A stretch of DNA of 64,000 bases. Origin: Spirochaetaceae bacterium (lineage in GTDB: Bacteria > Spirochaetota > Spirochaetia > SZUA-6 > Bin103). The position numbers were made by a program, and so were the translations under genes. Position 1 is the stretch's first letter. Every line of letters begins with the position of its first letter. Of the stretch, positions 45,515-54,319 are shown one piece after another. The notes under the pieces were generated by a model that saw nothing but the letters and a program-made list of their open reading frames with translations, had not been told where the DNA came from and ran no database searches. The DNA is taken from positions 1 to 64,000 of the forward strand of contig JAPPGB010000091.1 of the NCBI GenBank assembly GCA_028821475.1. The letters run 5' to 3'.

Positions 45515-46342
45515 CTATCGGTTGTCCGCGGCGTGGAGGACGGCGTTGCGGAACAGCCCGAGGGCGGCTTCGTCGAGGGCGGAGCCGGCAGCGGGCGGAA
45601 CGTTGCGCCAGGCGGGGTGGTGGTAGCGGTGCAGGAACGCCTCGGGGTGCGGCATCAGGCCGAGTACCTGCCCGCTGGGGTCGCACAGGCCGGCCAGGTT
45701 GCGCTGCGATCCGTTGGGGTTGGCGGGGTAGGGCAGCGGCGAGCCGCCGGCCGCCGCCGCCGGCCCGGCAGCCGGCCAGGCGTAGCGGGCCGCGCCGAGG
45801 TGGGCGGCGTCGATGGCGGCGAGCTGCGGCTCGGAGGCGACCAGCTTGCCTTCGCCGTGGCGCACCGGCAGTTCCAGCGCGGCGATGCCGCGCGTCCACA
45901 CGCATGGCGAGGCGGCGTCGAACGCCACCCTGACCCAGCGGTCCTCGAAGCGACCGGAGTCGTTGTGCACCAGGGCCACCGACTGCGCCGTGGCGCCGGT
46001 GGCCACGCCGCCGGGCACCAGGCCCATGCGCACCAGCACCTGGAAGCCGTTGCACACGCCCAGTACCAGGCCGCCGCGGTCCACGAACCGCGTCAGCGGC
46101 TCGCGCAGGGCGCGCCTCAGCAGGGCGGCCAGCAACGCCCCGGAGCCGACGTGATCGCCGAACGAGAACCCACCCGGCACCACGAAGATGGCGAACCGGT
46201 CGAGCGCGGCAGGATCGGCGATCAGGTCGTTGGCGTGCACGCGTACCGGGTGCGCCCCCGTAAGCCCGAACGCGGTCGCCATCTCGCGGTCGGTGTTGAT
46301 GCCGAAACCGGAAATGATGCACACCCGGACGCCGGTGCTCAT
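45515..46342 (-). CDS. purQ: Phosphoribosylformylglycinamidine synthase, glutaminase subunit
   Basis: PurQ releases ammonia from glutamine for the fourth step of purine synthesis. The catalytic Cys is C97 in LGVCNGFQVL; the His and Glu are in LMPHPEAFLH. The N-terminal VCIISGFGINTDREMATAF and VVPGGFSFGDHVGSG are diagnostic. At 275 residues it is longer than the small PurQ of Bacillus (227) and matches the forms found with large PurL. Its ATG overlaps the purL stop as ATGA. The complex with PurL and the PurS-like domain is expected to be cytosolic. Confidence 0.95.
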   Translation of the reverse strand: MSTGVRVCIISGFGINTDREMATAFGLTGAHPVRVHANDLIADPAALDRFAIFVVPGGFSFGDHVGSGALLAALLRRALREPLTRFVDRGGLVLGVCNGFQVLVRMGLVPGGVATGATAQSVALVHNDSGRFEDRWVRVAFDAASPCVWTRGIAALELPVRHGEGKLVASEPQLAAIDAAHLGAARYAWPAAGPAAAAGGSPLPYPANPNGSQRNLAGLCDPSGQVLGLMPHPEAFLHRYHHPAWRNVPPAAGSALDEAALGLFRNAVLHAADNR

Positions 46343-49300
46343 ATCGGGGTCTTCCAGGCGCGTACCAGGGCGGCCACCGGCCAGGCGGCCACCGCCTCGC
46401 CGCCGTCGAGCACGGTGAGGCGGTCGTCACCGGTCACCTCGCCTACCGCCGCACACGGCAGGCCGCGAAACTGCTCATCCACGCGGGCGGCCGTGGCGGG
46501 CGGCGCCGTCACGACGATGCGGCCGGCGGACTCGCTGAACAGCAGCCCGGCGCGCCGGTGCGCGGCGCCATCCGCCCGCGTCCGCTCGGCGGCGCCCGGC
46601 ACCCGGGCCAGGTCGATACGGGCGCCGAGGCGGCCGCCGATAGCGCACTCGGCCAGCGCTACCGCCAGCCCGCCGTCGGACACGTCGTGCGCCGCATTGA
46701 CCCAGCCCGCCGCGATGGCGCGGTGCAACACTCCGTAGCGGCGCATCGCGGCCGGCGCATCCACGGTCGGACAGTGGCGCTGCCCCTCGGCAATCGGCAG
46801 CGCAGCACCGCTCGCGGCCAGCAGGCGGGCGTAGGCGCTGGCGCCCAGCTCGCCGCGGTCGTCGCCAACCACGTAGACCAGGTCGCCGGGCCGCTTGAAA
46901 TCGGTGCTCGGCGAGCAGCGCAGGTCGGCCATGATGCCGAGCACCGACACCAGCAGGGTGGGCAGCACCGCGATCCGCCGCCCGTCCACCACGGCGTTGT
47001 TCTTCATCGAGTCCTTGCCGGAGATGAGCGGCAGGCGGTACGCCAGGCATGCCTCCCTGAGCCCGCGGGCGGCACGCACGAGCTGGGCGAGCAGGAACTC
47101 GCCCTCCGGGTTGTCGGGGCCGGCGACCGGGTCGGGCCAACAGAAGTTGTCCAGCCCCGCCATGCGCTCCGGGTCACCGCCGCATGCCACGTGGGCGCGC
47201 ACCGCCTCGTCCACCGCGCACATCGCCATGTGGTAGGCATCGTGCGCCGAGTACCAGGGACAGATGCCGTGCGTGACGGTGATGGCCCGTGTCGAGCCGG
47301 CGCGCGGGCGCAGCACGGCGCCGTCGCCGGGGCCGTCCATGCGGCGGCCGACAAACGGCTTGCCGACGGTCAACGCCTGCACCTCGTGGTCGTACTGGCG
47401 CACCAGCGGCTCCTTGGAGGCGATGTTGGGGTCCGCCAGCAGGCGCGGCAGCACCTCTTGCGGCGCCGGCGGCGTGCGGCCCGCGTCCACCGGCGGCGGC
47501 TCCGGCGCCTGCCACACCGCGCGCAGCTTCATCCTCGGCAGGCCGTGGTGCAGGAACTGCAGGTCGAGCAGCCCGACCAGCTCGCCCGCCCAGCGCACCT
47601 CGACGGCGCCGTCCGCGGTGAACTCGCCCAGGTCGGCGACCTCCACCTCGCGCCGCGCGGCCAGCGCCGCCAAAGCCGCGAAGTGCTCGGGCGGCACGGC
47701 CAGGCTCATCCGCTCCTGCGACTCGGACACCAGGATCTCCCACGGCGCCAGCCCCTGGTACTTCAGCGGCGCGCGATCCAGCTCCAGCCGCACGCCTCCG
47801 CACGCCTCCGCCATCTCCCCGAACGACGACGACAGGCCGCCGGCGCCGTTGTCGGTAATGGCGCGGTACAGCCCCAAGTCGCGCGCCTCCAGCAGGAAGT
47901 CCGCCATCTTCTTCTGCGTGATCGGATCGCCGATCTGCACCGCCGACAGCGGCGAGGACTCGTCCAGCGCCAGCGACGAAAAGGTGGCGCCGTGGATGCC
48001 GTCGCGCCCGATGCGCCCGCCGGCCATCACCGCCCGGTCGCCGGCGCGCGGCTCGGCTTGCCATGACGGCGCCCCGTCGAGCCGTGCCGGCAGGATGCCG
48101 CCGGTGCCGCAGAACACCAGCGGCTTGCCTACGAAGCTGGCGTCGAACAGCACCGCGCCGGCCACCGTCGGGATGCCGGACTGGTTGCCGCCGTCCACGA
48201 TGCCGCGGTGCACGCCGTCGAGCACCTGGCGCGGCGGCAGCAGGCCGGCCGGCACGTCGGCCAGATCGGGCGGAGCGAAGCACAGCACGTTGGTGTTGAA
48301 GATCGGCCGCGCGCCGCGGCCGGTGCCGATGATGTCGCGGTTGACCCCCACGATGCCGGTGATGGCGCCGCCGTAAGGATCGAGCGCCGACGGCGAGTTG
48401 TGCGTCTCCGCCTTGAAGCACAGCAGGGTGTCGGCGTCGAACTCGATGACCCCGGAGTTGTCGTGGAACACCGAGCGCAGAAAGCCGTCGCCGGGGTCGA
48501 CAGCGCGCGTGGTGGCGCGGATGCAGGTGTCGAACAGCGAGTCGATCTTCTCCACCCGGGAGCCGTCGCGGTACTCGATAACGGCGTTGAAGATCTTGTG
48601 CTTGCAGTGCTCGGACCAGGTCTGGGCGAGCATCTCCAGTTCCACGTCGCTGGCGGCGTCGCCGATGCCGGCGGCGCGCCGCCGATGCCTGGTGGCCGGG
48701 GCGCGGAAGTACTCGCGAATGGCTTGCATCTCGGCCCGGGACAGCGCCAGCAGGCGCGCCTCCGAGAGGGCCGCCAACGCGCCGTCCGACATGGCCGCGA
48801 CCGGGAAGCGGACGGTGCGCGGAGCGCCGGCCGCCGGCACCCGCGCAGCGCCGGCCGCGGGGTAGATGCGCGGCGGCCGGCGGCCGTCACGCCACTGGCG
48901 TGCGCCGATGGTCAGCGCGGCCTGAATCAGCGGGTTGAACAGGCCCCCGAACGCCCGCTCGGGCACGGCGTGCAGCCCGCCGCCGCGCAGCGCACTGCTT
49001 TGCAACAGGTATTGGCGCGCCGTCTGCACCAGCGCAGCATCCGGCACCGGCAACCCGAGGACGGTGCGCAGCGCGCCGCGCAGGCTGGTGGCCACCGGAT
49101 CGGTCACCCCCGGCCTGGCGGCCACCTCCAGGAGCAGGTCCCAGGGCGGCGCCCTGCCGTCTGGCGCGGCGCGTACCGAGGCCCGCTGCGCGACCGGATC
49201 GCATACCAGCTCGACCAGGTCGCGCGGCGGCAGCCCCGGCACCCCGTCCACCAGGTAGACGTCGCGGATGCTTACCGCCTGCAGCTCCGGCACGCCGCCG

Positions 49301-49374
49301 GCGCGCAATGCCTCCAATACGCGCGCCGCGCGCCCGTCGCCGATCTCCTCCCGGAACCAGACCTCAACCCGCAT
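46339..49374 (-). CDS. purL: Phosphoribosylformylglycinamidine synthase, PurS-PurL fusion
   Basis: The 1,011-residue protein catalyses ATP-dependent amidation of FGAR to FGAM. Residues 1-80 (MRVEVWFREEIGDGRAARVL, later DVYLVDGVP and LVELVCDP) look like the small PurS subunit fused to the front. A linker and helical region of about 150 residues follows. The synthetase core begins near residue 235, with MLAQTWSEHCKHKIF, LCFKAETHNSPSALDPYGGA and GGRIGRDGIHGATFSS. Bacillus PurL is about 740 residues and the E. coli enzyme about 1,295, with glutaminase included; this one keeps the glutaminase separate as PurQ. The start at 49374 is chosen because the PurS-like pattern begins there. Confidence 0.93.
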   Translation of the reverse strand: MRVEVWFREEIGDGRAARVLEALRAGGVPELQAVSIRDVYLVDGVPGLPPRDLVELVCDPVAQRASVRAAPDGRAPPWDLLLEVAARPGVTDPVATSLRGALRTVLGLPVPDAALVQTARQYLLQSSALRGGGLHAVPERAFGGLFNPLIQAALTIGARQWRDGRRPPRIYPAAGAARVPAAGAPRTVRFPVAAMSDGALAALSEARLLALSRAEMQAIREYFRAPATRHRRRAAGIGDAASDVELEMLAQTWSEHCKHKIFNAVIEYRDGSRVEKIDSLFDTCIRATTRAVDPGDGFLRSVFHDNSGVIEFDADTLLCFKAETHNSPSALDPYGGAITGIVGVNRDIIGTGRGARPIFNTNVLCFAPPDLADVPAGLLPPRQVLDGVHRGIVDGGNQSGIPTVAGAVLFDASFVGKPLVFCGTGGILPARLDGAPSWQAEPRAGDRAVMAGGRIGRDGIHGATFSSLALDESSPLSAVQIGDPITQKKMADFLLEARDLGLYRAITDNGAGGLSSSFGEMAEACGGVRLELDRAPLKYQGLAPWEILVSESQERMSLAVPPEHFAALAALAARREVEVADLGEFTADGAVEVRWAGELVGLLDLQFLHHGLPRMKLRAVWQAPEPPPVDAGRTPPAPQEVLPRLLADPNIASKEPLVRQYDHEVQALTVGKPFVGRRMDGPGDGAVLRPRAGSTRAITVTHGICPWYSAHDAYHMAMCAVDEAVRAHVACGGDPERMAGLDNFCWPDPVAGPDNPEGEFLLAQLVRAARGLREACLAYRLPLISGKDSMKNNAVVDGRRIAVLPTLLVSVLGIMADLRCSPSTDFKRPGDLVYVVGDDRGELGASAYARLLAASGAALPIAEGQRHCPTVDAPAAMRRYGVLHRAIAAGWVNAAHDVSDGGLAVALAECAIGGRLGARIDLARVPGAAERTRADGAAHRRAGLLFSESAGRIVVTAPPATAARVDEQFRGLPCAAVGEVTGDDRLTVLDGGEAVAAWPVAALVRAWKTPI

Positions 49375-49486
49375 CCCGCCGCCCGTACCGTAGCAGACCG
49401 GTCCCAAGCGGTCACCCGCGCGCGTGCGTTCGGCCCGCTTGGTACGGCAATCTAACCGATTGATCGCTCGAACTGCGCTTGACGCC

Positions 49487-49502
49487 ATCAACCGCGGTTG
49501 AT
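49487..49502. promoter_or_regulatory. Perfect 16-bp palindrome upstream of the EIIA-like gene
   Basis: ATCAACCGCGGTTGAT is its own reverse complement. It lies 23 nt before the likely ATG of the EIIA-like gene and about 110 nt before the divergent purL start. A dimeric regulator could bind here and control either or both genes. Confidence 0.45.
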
Positions 49503-49524
49503 AGTTTCGCAAAAGAAGCGTCAA

Positions 49525-50031
49525 ATGCTGCGTTGTTTTGAACCAGGTACCGTGGTAGACAACCTGCAGAGCACGGACAAGTTCGCGGCCATTCACGAGG
49601 TCGTCGGACGCGCCGCCGTGTTCGCCAACGGTGAGCAGCGAGCCGCGGTGGAGAACGCGGTGGTGCGCCGCGAGCATATCCAGACCACCGGCATCGGCCA
49701 CGGCGTCGCCGCCGCGCACGGCCAGACCGACGGCGTCAGCGAGGTCACCATCGCGCTCGGCATCTCGCGTACCGGGATCAACTACCATTCGGTCGACGGC
49801 GAGCCGGTGCGCCTGCTGTTCGTGCTCGCCACGCCGCCCGACAATCACCGCGACTACCTGACGGCACTGTCCGGCATCTGCCGGCTGAGCAAGCGCCAGT
49901 TCTTCAGCGAACTGCTCACCCGCGACATGACCGAGCAGGAGTTGCAGCAGCACATCTGCCAGGCGTTCCAGGCCGAAGTGGAACGCAGCAGCGTGCAGAG
50001 CGGCGGCGCCAACTCCACCGGTCCGAAATAG
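49525..50031 (+). CDS. PTS EIIA (PtsN/fructose-type) domain protein
   Basis: This 168-residue protein fits the type 2 EIIA fold, as in the nitrogen-PTS regulator PtsN. The phosphorylatable His is in TGIGHGVAAAHG (consensus GIGxGVAxPH, with Pro replaced by Ala). ATG 49525 begins the family-like MLRCFEPGTVVDNLQS; a TTG at 49498 would add nine residues that overlap the palindrome. No EIIB, EIIC or HPr gene is nearby, so a regulatory role is more likely than sugar transport. hisA starts 7 nt after its stop, so it may be co-transcribed with hisA-hisE. Confidence 0.8.
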   Translation: MLRCFEPGTVVDNLQSTDKFAAIHEVVGRAAVFANGEQRAAVENAVVRREHIQTTGIGHGVAAAHGQTDGVSEVTIALGISRTGINYHSVDGEPVRLLFVLATPPDNHRDYLTALSGICRLSKRQFFSELLTRDMTEQELQQHICQAFQAEVERSSVQSGGANSTGPK

Positions 50032-50037
50032 CTTCCC

Positions 50038-50820
50038 GTGCTCATCCTGCCTGCCATCGACCTGCTCGACGGGCGGCCGGTGCGCCTCACCAGGGGCGAC
50101 TTCGATACCGTTACCGACTACGCGCGCGACGCCGCGGGCAGCGCCGTCGAACTGCAACGGAAGGGTGCCCGCTGGCTGCACCTCGTCGACCTTGACGCCG
50201 CCCGCGGCAGCGGCGACAACCGAACGCTGATCGCCGCCATCCGTGCCGCGGTGGGCGTGCGGCTGCAGGTCGGCGGCGGCGTGCGCACGCTGGACGATGC
50301 CCGCCGGCTGCTGGACATGGGCGTGGACCGCGTCGTGGTCGGCTCGGCGCTGGCGCAGGATCCGGAGCTGCCGGAACGCTGGGCGGCGCAGGTGGGCGAC
50401 CGGCTGGTGGCCGGCATCGACGCCGACGACGGCGTGGTGAAGACCCACGGCTGGCTGACCGGCGGCGGCGTGGCGGACACCGACCTTGCCGCGCGCATGA
50501 AGGAACAGCCGGTGTGCGCCATCGTGTACACCAACATCGCGCGCGACGGCACCTTCGCCGGTCCCGACATCGAACGCACCGTCGCGGTGGCGCGCAGCGC
50601 ACGGAAGCCGGTCATCCTGTCGGGCGGGATCGGCGCGGCGCACGACGTGGACGCGGTGGCCGGCCTGCGCGCCGAGGGGCTGGTGGGTGTGATCATCGGC
50701 AAGGCGTGGATCGAGGGCCGCGTCGACCTGGACGACTTGCTGCGCCGCTATCCGCAGGACGACGCCGGCGTCGGCGGGCACACCGAGCCCTCCGGCCGCG
50801 AGCGCCGCCCGGCGCAATGA
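50038..50820 (+). CDS. hisA: ProFAR isomerase (histidine biosynthesis)
   Basis: HisA isomerises ProFAR to PRFAR in a TIM barrel. The catalytic Asp pair is in LPAIDLLDGRPVRL (N-terminal) and VYTNIARDGTFAGP (second half). LQVGGGVRTLDDAR and ILSGGIGAAHDV complete the phosphate-binding motifs. At 260 residues it is slightly longer than usual, because of a polar C-terminal tail of about 18 residues. It starts with GTG. The stop overlaps hisE as ATGA. Confidence 0.95.
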   Translation: MLILPAIDLLDGRPVRLTRGDFDTVTDYARDAAGSAVELQRKGARWLHLVDLDAARGSGDNRTLIAAIRAAVGVRLQVGGGVRTLDDARRLLDMGVDRVVVGSALAQDPELPERWAAQVGDRLVAGIDADDGVVKTHGWLTGGGVADTDLAARMKEQPVCAIVYTNIARDGTFAGPDIERTVAVARSARKPVILSGGIGAAHDVDAVAGLRAEGLVGVIIGKAWIEGRVDLDDLLRRYPQDDAGVGGHTEPSGRERRPAQ

Positions 50821-51125
50821 ACAGCCCGACGCCGGATTCGGCCGCCGGTATCCTGGAACGGCTGGAACAAGTGATCCGCGACCGGCGCCGCACGCTGCCG
50901 GAGGGCTCGTACACCGCCGCCCTGTTTCGCAGCGGCGACGCCGCCATCCGCAGGAAGGTGGGCGAGGAAGCGATCGAAGTGATCACCGCCGCCACCGGCG
51001 CCGAACTCGCCGCCGAGAGCGCCGACCTGGTGTTCCACCTGCTGGTGCTGCTGGCAGCCGCGGAGGTACCGCTCGACGAGGTGATGCGGATTCTCGCAGC
51101 GCGCGCCGCCGCCCGCAGGCACTGA
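50817..51125 (+). CDS. hisE: Phosphoribosyl-ATP pyrophosphohydrolase
   Basis: HisE removes pyrophosphate from PR-ATP, the second step of histidine synthesis. The 102-residue protein has the MazG-like helical signature: LPEGSYTAALF, KVGEEAIEVITAA and SADLVFHLLVLLA, whose acidic residues bind magnesium. hisE is separate from hisI here. The ATG overlaps the stop of hisA, giving a coupled hisA-hisE pair. The gene is followed by a convergent aroK after 20 nt. Confidence 0.93.
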   Translation: MNSPTPDSAAGILERLEQVIRDRRRTLPEGSYTAALFRSGDAAIRRKVGEEAIEVITAATGAELAAESADLVFHLLVLLAAAEVPLDEVMRILAARAAARRH

Positions 51126-51145
51126 CCGGGGCCCGGTTACACCAG

Positions 51146-51646
51146 TTACAACAGCGCGCGGATGGCCGCAACCACCTGCAGTGGCGAGCGTCCCTCGGCC
51201 GGGATGGTTGCGCCGGTGGCGGCATAGGTGTCGTGGCGCGCGGCGAGCAGATCGGCTATGCCTTCCGCCGTGGCCGCCAGCAGCGGCCGTCCTCCCGAGC
51301 CGCCCACTCGGCGCTGCGCTTCGGCGGCGCTGATCTGCAGGTAGAAGGTGCGGCACCTGGTGCGCAGAAACTCGTGGTTGACGGTGCGCATCGGAGCGCC
51401 GCCGCCGGTCGCGATCACCACGCTGCGCCGTGCGCCGAGTCCGAGCAGCATGCGCGTCTCGAGGGCGCGGAACACCTGCTCCCCGTCGCGCCGGAACAGT
51501 TCGGGGATCGACACGCCCGCCTCGCGCTCGATCAGCGTGTCGACGTCGACCAACTGGTAGCCGACCGCGGTCGCGAGCAGCCGCCCCACGGTGCTCTTGC
51601 CCGAGCCCATGAAGCCCACGAGGGCGATTCGATCCGGCAACGCCAT
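51146..51646 (-). CDS. aroK: Shikimate kinase
   Basis: AroK phosphorylates shikimate on the way to chorismate, which is also the precursor for the menF product encoded in this window. The 166-residue protein has Walker A GFMGSGKST, the shikimate-binding DVDTLIEREAGVSI, IATGGGAP and the lid motif GGRPLL. All segments match the family and the length is normal. It reads toward hisE and has its start 77 nt from the divergent glycosyltransferase gene. Confidence 0.95.
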   Translation of the reverse strand: MALPDRIALVGFMGSGKSTVGRLLATAVGYQLVDVDTLIEREAGVSIPELFRRDGEQVFRALETRMLLGLGARRSVVIATGGGAPMRTVNHEFLRTRCRTFYLQISAAEAQRRVGGSGGRPLLAATAEGIADLLAARHDTYAATGATIPAEGRSPLQVVAAIRALL

Positions 51647-51723
51647 ACCGTCCCGGAGCCTGCCGGTCGCAGGTCATTTCCGCAACCCGCCGCTGGTGCG
51701 CTTCGCCGGGCGACGGTAGCATC

Positions 51724-52617
51724 ATGCGTGTCATGGAGTCACAGCCGCTGGTGTCGGTCGTCATTCCCACCTACAACCGCGCCGCCCTGCTGTGCGAGGC
51801 GATCGCCTCGGTGCTGGCGCAGAGCTACGCCGCGCGCGAACTGATCGTGGTGGACGACGGCTCGACCGACGCCACGGCTGTCCGCCTGCGGTCGTTTCGC
51901 GACCTGCGCATCGTGCGCCGGGACCACACCGGCATGCCGGGCGCGGCGCGCAATGCCGGGGCCCGCGTGGCGCGCGGCGAGTACCTGGCGTTCCTGGATT
52001 CCGACGACCTGTGGCTGCCGCACAAGCTCGCGGTGCAGGTCGCCGCAGCCACCGCCGCCGGCGACGCAATCAACCACACCCGGGAACGCTGGCTGCGCGA
52101 CGGGCGGGTCGTGTCGCAGCGCGGCCAGCGCCACCGGCGCAGCGGCTACCTGTTCGCGCACTCGCTGCGCAAGTGCATCATCGGCCCCTCCACCGTGCTG
52201 CTGCGCCGCGAAGTGTTCGAGGCGGCGGGCGGTTTCCGCGAGGACCTGGAGATCGCCGAGGACTACGAGTTGTGGCTGCGGCTCACCGCGCGCCACCCGG
52301 TCGGCTACGTGGAGCGCGAGTCGGTGATCAAGCGCGCCGGCCACGGCGACCAGCTCTCCGAACGCGACGGCCACATCGAGCTGTTCCGCCTGCGCGCGCT
52401 ACGCGACCTTGTGCAACGGGGCGACTGCCGGTACTTCACTCGCTCGCAACGGGCCGCGGCCGCGGCCGAGCTGGCGCGCAAGGCGCGCATCTACGCCGCC
52501 GGCTGCCGCAAGCGCGGCCGTACCGCCGAGGCCGCCCGCTACGAAGCCCTGGCACACCGCTGGAGCGCCCCGCCCGGCGACGGCTCGCACGCTCCGGAAG
52601 CTGCCGGCCGGCGCTGA
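51724..52617 (+). CDS. Family 2 glycosyltransferase
   Basis: This 297-residue GT-A enzyme has SVVIPTYNRAALL near residue 10, VVDDGSTDAT near 40, AARNAGARVARGEYLAFLDSDDLWLP (DxD-like DSDD near 97) and a C-terminal acceptor part with the EDYELWLRL motif near 180. Such enzymes add sugars to surface polysaccharides or lipids. No other cell-surface glycan gene is adjacent. There is no clear ribosome site before ATG 51724, and ATG 51733 is an alternative. Donor and acceptor cannot be inferred. Confidence 0.88.
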   Translation: MRVMESQPLVSVVIPTYNRAALLCEAIASVLAQSYAARELIVVDDGSTDATAVRLRSFRDLRIVRRDHTGMPGAARNAGARVARGEYLAFLDSDDLWLPHKLAVQVAAATAAGDAINHTRERWLRDGRVVSQRGQRHRRSGYLFAHSLRKCIIGPSTVLLRREVFEAAGGFREDLEIAEDYELWLRLTARHPVGYVERESVIKRAGHGDQLSERDGHIELFRLRALRDLVQRGDCRYFTRSQRAAAAAELARKARIYAAGCRKRGRTAEAARYEALAHRWSAPPGDGSHAPEAAGRR

Positions 52618-52726
52618 ACAGGTCAGGCGCCTGCCACAGCCGGGCAGCTTCGTGACCCGCCCGGACCGATCCCGCGGCACCCGCGGGCGTTGACGGCGGC
52701 CGGCGGCGGCGGCACCCTTGCCCGAG

Positions 52727-53962
52727 ATGAAATTGTGGCTCAAGACCGCGCTGGCGGCGGCGGCCGGGCTGCTGATCGGAGTCCTGCTGAGCCGCGGCGG
52801 CGGCGGCGAGGTCGCCGATCTCCTGCCGCGGCTGTCCCGGGTCGCCGTGCAGGTCGGGCGCTACGCGGTGTTCCCGGTCATCTTCTTCGGCGTGGTCATG
52901 AGCACCCACGAACTGCGTTCGACTGGCACCGCGTTGCGCGTGTATGCGCGGCTGGCGCTGTACCTGGCGGGCAGCAGCGCCCTGCTCACCGTGGTGGGCC
53001 TGGCGTCGGTGCTGCTGCTGGCGCCGCAACGCATTCCCATCGTGGTGATCGTCGACCAGGCCCCGTACGCGCCCGCCGGGATCATCGACCTCGTGGCCGG
53101 CACGTTCCCCGGCAACATGTTTCAGGCGCTGGTGGGCGACGGCACGATGCTGTTGCCGCTGCTGGCGCTCGGGATCGTGCTCGGGGCGCATCTCGACTTC
53201 GACGACACGGCAGGGCGCCCGGTGACGGAACTGTTCGAGTCGCTGTGCCGCATCTTCTATCAGATCAACGCCCTGGCGGTGGAGTTGTTCTGGGTGGCAA
53301 TCGTGGTGATCGCGGCGGCCTCGGCGGTGCAGCTCGGCGGTGCCGACCTGGCGCTGTACCGTGAGCTGATCGTGGTCCTGGCAGTCGCCGTTGGCGTGCT
53401 CTACCTGGGCGTGTTTCCGGCCCTGCTCTACCTGCTCGGCGAGCGCACCAACCCCTACCGCTCGATCTACGCCGCCCTGGGACCGGCGCTCACCGCACTT
53501 GTCAGCGGCGACTCCTACGTCAGCCTCGCTGCGCTGGTGGTGCACGGACGCGAGGCGTTCCGGCTGCCGCGACGGGTCAGCGCTACCGTGTTCCCGCTGT
53601 GTGCGGTGTTCGGGCGCGCCGGTACCGCGCTGGTTACCGGCATCGGCTACCTGATGGTGCTGCGCTCCTACACCAGCTTCGAGGTCACCGTCGAGCAGCT
53701 CCTGTTTGCCGCGCTGTTCACGTTCCTGCTCTCCTTCGCCGCCGGCGCCGTGCCCGGCATCGGAGCGCTGGGCAGCCTGACCATACTGTGGTCGATGTCC
53801 GGCAACGGACTCGCGGACGGCCCGCTCATCATGCAGCCCGTGCTGCCGCTGCTCACCGGCGCCGCGGTGTTGCTCGACGTCACCACGGCGGCACTGATCG
53901 CGCACCTGGTGGGCCGCGCCGAGGCGGAGCCCGGCGTTGCACCCCCGCGCCTGCTCACCTGA
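52727..53962 (+). CDS. Dicarboxylate/amino-acid:cation symporter (DAACS family)
   Basis: This 411-residue transporter has about eight hydrophobic segments and two re-entrant loops typical of GltP/DctA proteins. It has AVFPVIFFGVVMSTHEL in the third helix region and a Ser-Tyr-rich re-entrant loop near LVSGDSYVSLAALVV. The C-terminal part has SFAAGAVPGIGALGSLTILW. Residue differences from the glutamate signature (no NMDG motif that I can see) leave the substrate open. I prefer ATG 52727 over the TTG three codons upstream. The G+C-rich gap before it (52618-52726) shows no gene. Confidence 0.85.
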   Translation: MKLWLKTALAAAAGLLIGVLLSRGGGGEVADLLPRLSRVAVQVGRYAVFPVIFFGVVMSTHELRSTGTALRVYARLALYLAGSSALLTVVGLASVLLLAPQRIPIVVIVDQAPYAPAGIIDLVAGTFPGNMFQALVGDGTMLLPLLALGIVLGAHLDFDDTAGRPVTELFESLCRIFYQINALAVELFWVAIVVIAAASAVQLGGADLALYRELIVVLAVAVGVLYLGVFPALLYLLGERTNPYRSIYAALGPALTALVSGDSYVSLAALVVHGREAFRLPRRVSATVFPLCAVFGRAGTALVTGIGYLMVLRSYTSFEVTVEQLLFAALFTFLLSFAAGAVPGIGALGSLTILWSMSGNGLADGPLIMQPVLPLLTGAAVLLDVTTAALIAHLVGRAEAEPGVAPPRLLT

Positions 53963-54070
53963 ACCGCCCAGATTGCCCGCGCGGCAGGCCGCCACAGCCC
54001 GCCCGCGGGCCGTTGACCTCGGGGCGATTGCGCTTCTATATTCCGGTGTCAGGCATTGGCGTGCCTTACC

Positions 54071-54143
54071 CGGGATGTAGCCCAGCGGCTAGGGCACCTG
54101 CTTTGGGAGCAGGAGATCGGAGGTTCGAGTCCTCTCATCCCGA
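54071..54143 (+). tRNA. tRNA-Pro (TGG anticodon)
   Basis: Acceptor CGGGATG pairs with CATCCCG, D-arm TAGCCCAGCGGCTAGGGC, anticodon stem CCTGC/GCAGG with loop TTTGGGA (anticodon TGG), T-arm GAGGTTCGAGTCCTC. No CCA is encoded. It lies 19 nt before tRNA-Arg. Confidence 0.95.
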
Positions 54144-54162
54144 ACGTCAGAACATGCGCCAG

Positions 54163-54236
54163 GCGTCCATAGCTCAGTCGGATAGAGCAGCAGCCTTCTA
54201 AGCTGCGGGTCGCGCGTTCGAGTCGCGCTGGACGCG
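54163..54236 (+). tRNA. tRNA-Arg (TCT anticodon)
   Basis: Acceptor GCGTCCA pairs with TGGACGC, D-arm TAGCTCAGTCGGATAGAGC, anticodon stem GCAGC/GCTGC with loop CTTCTAA (anticodon TCT), and a T-arm with CGTTCGAGTCG. The three-gene low-G+C island starts about 80 nt downstream, so this tRNA is the natural candidate for an old integration site, although I see no repeat of its 3' end. Confidence 0.95.
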
Positions 54237-54319
54237 AGTTCGCTTGAGGAGGGAATGTTGCGCGTTACGGTCGCACTGGCGGCTGCAAGCGGTACCTTTG
54301 CTCGGAACGGAGGAACATC

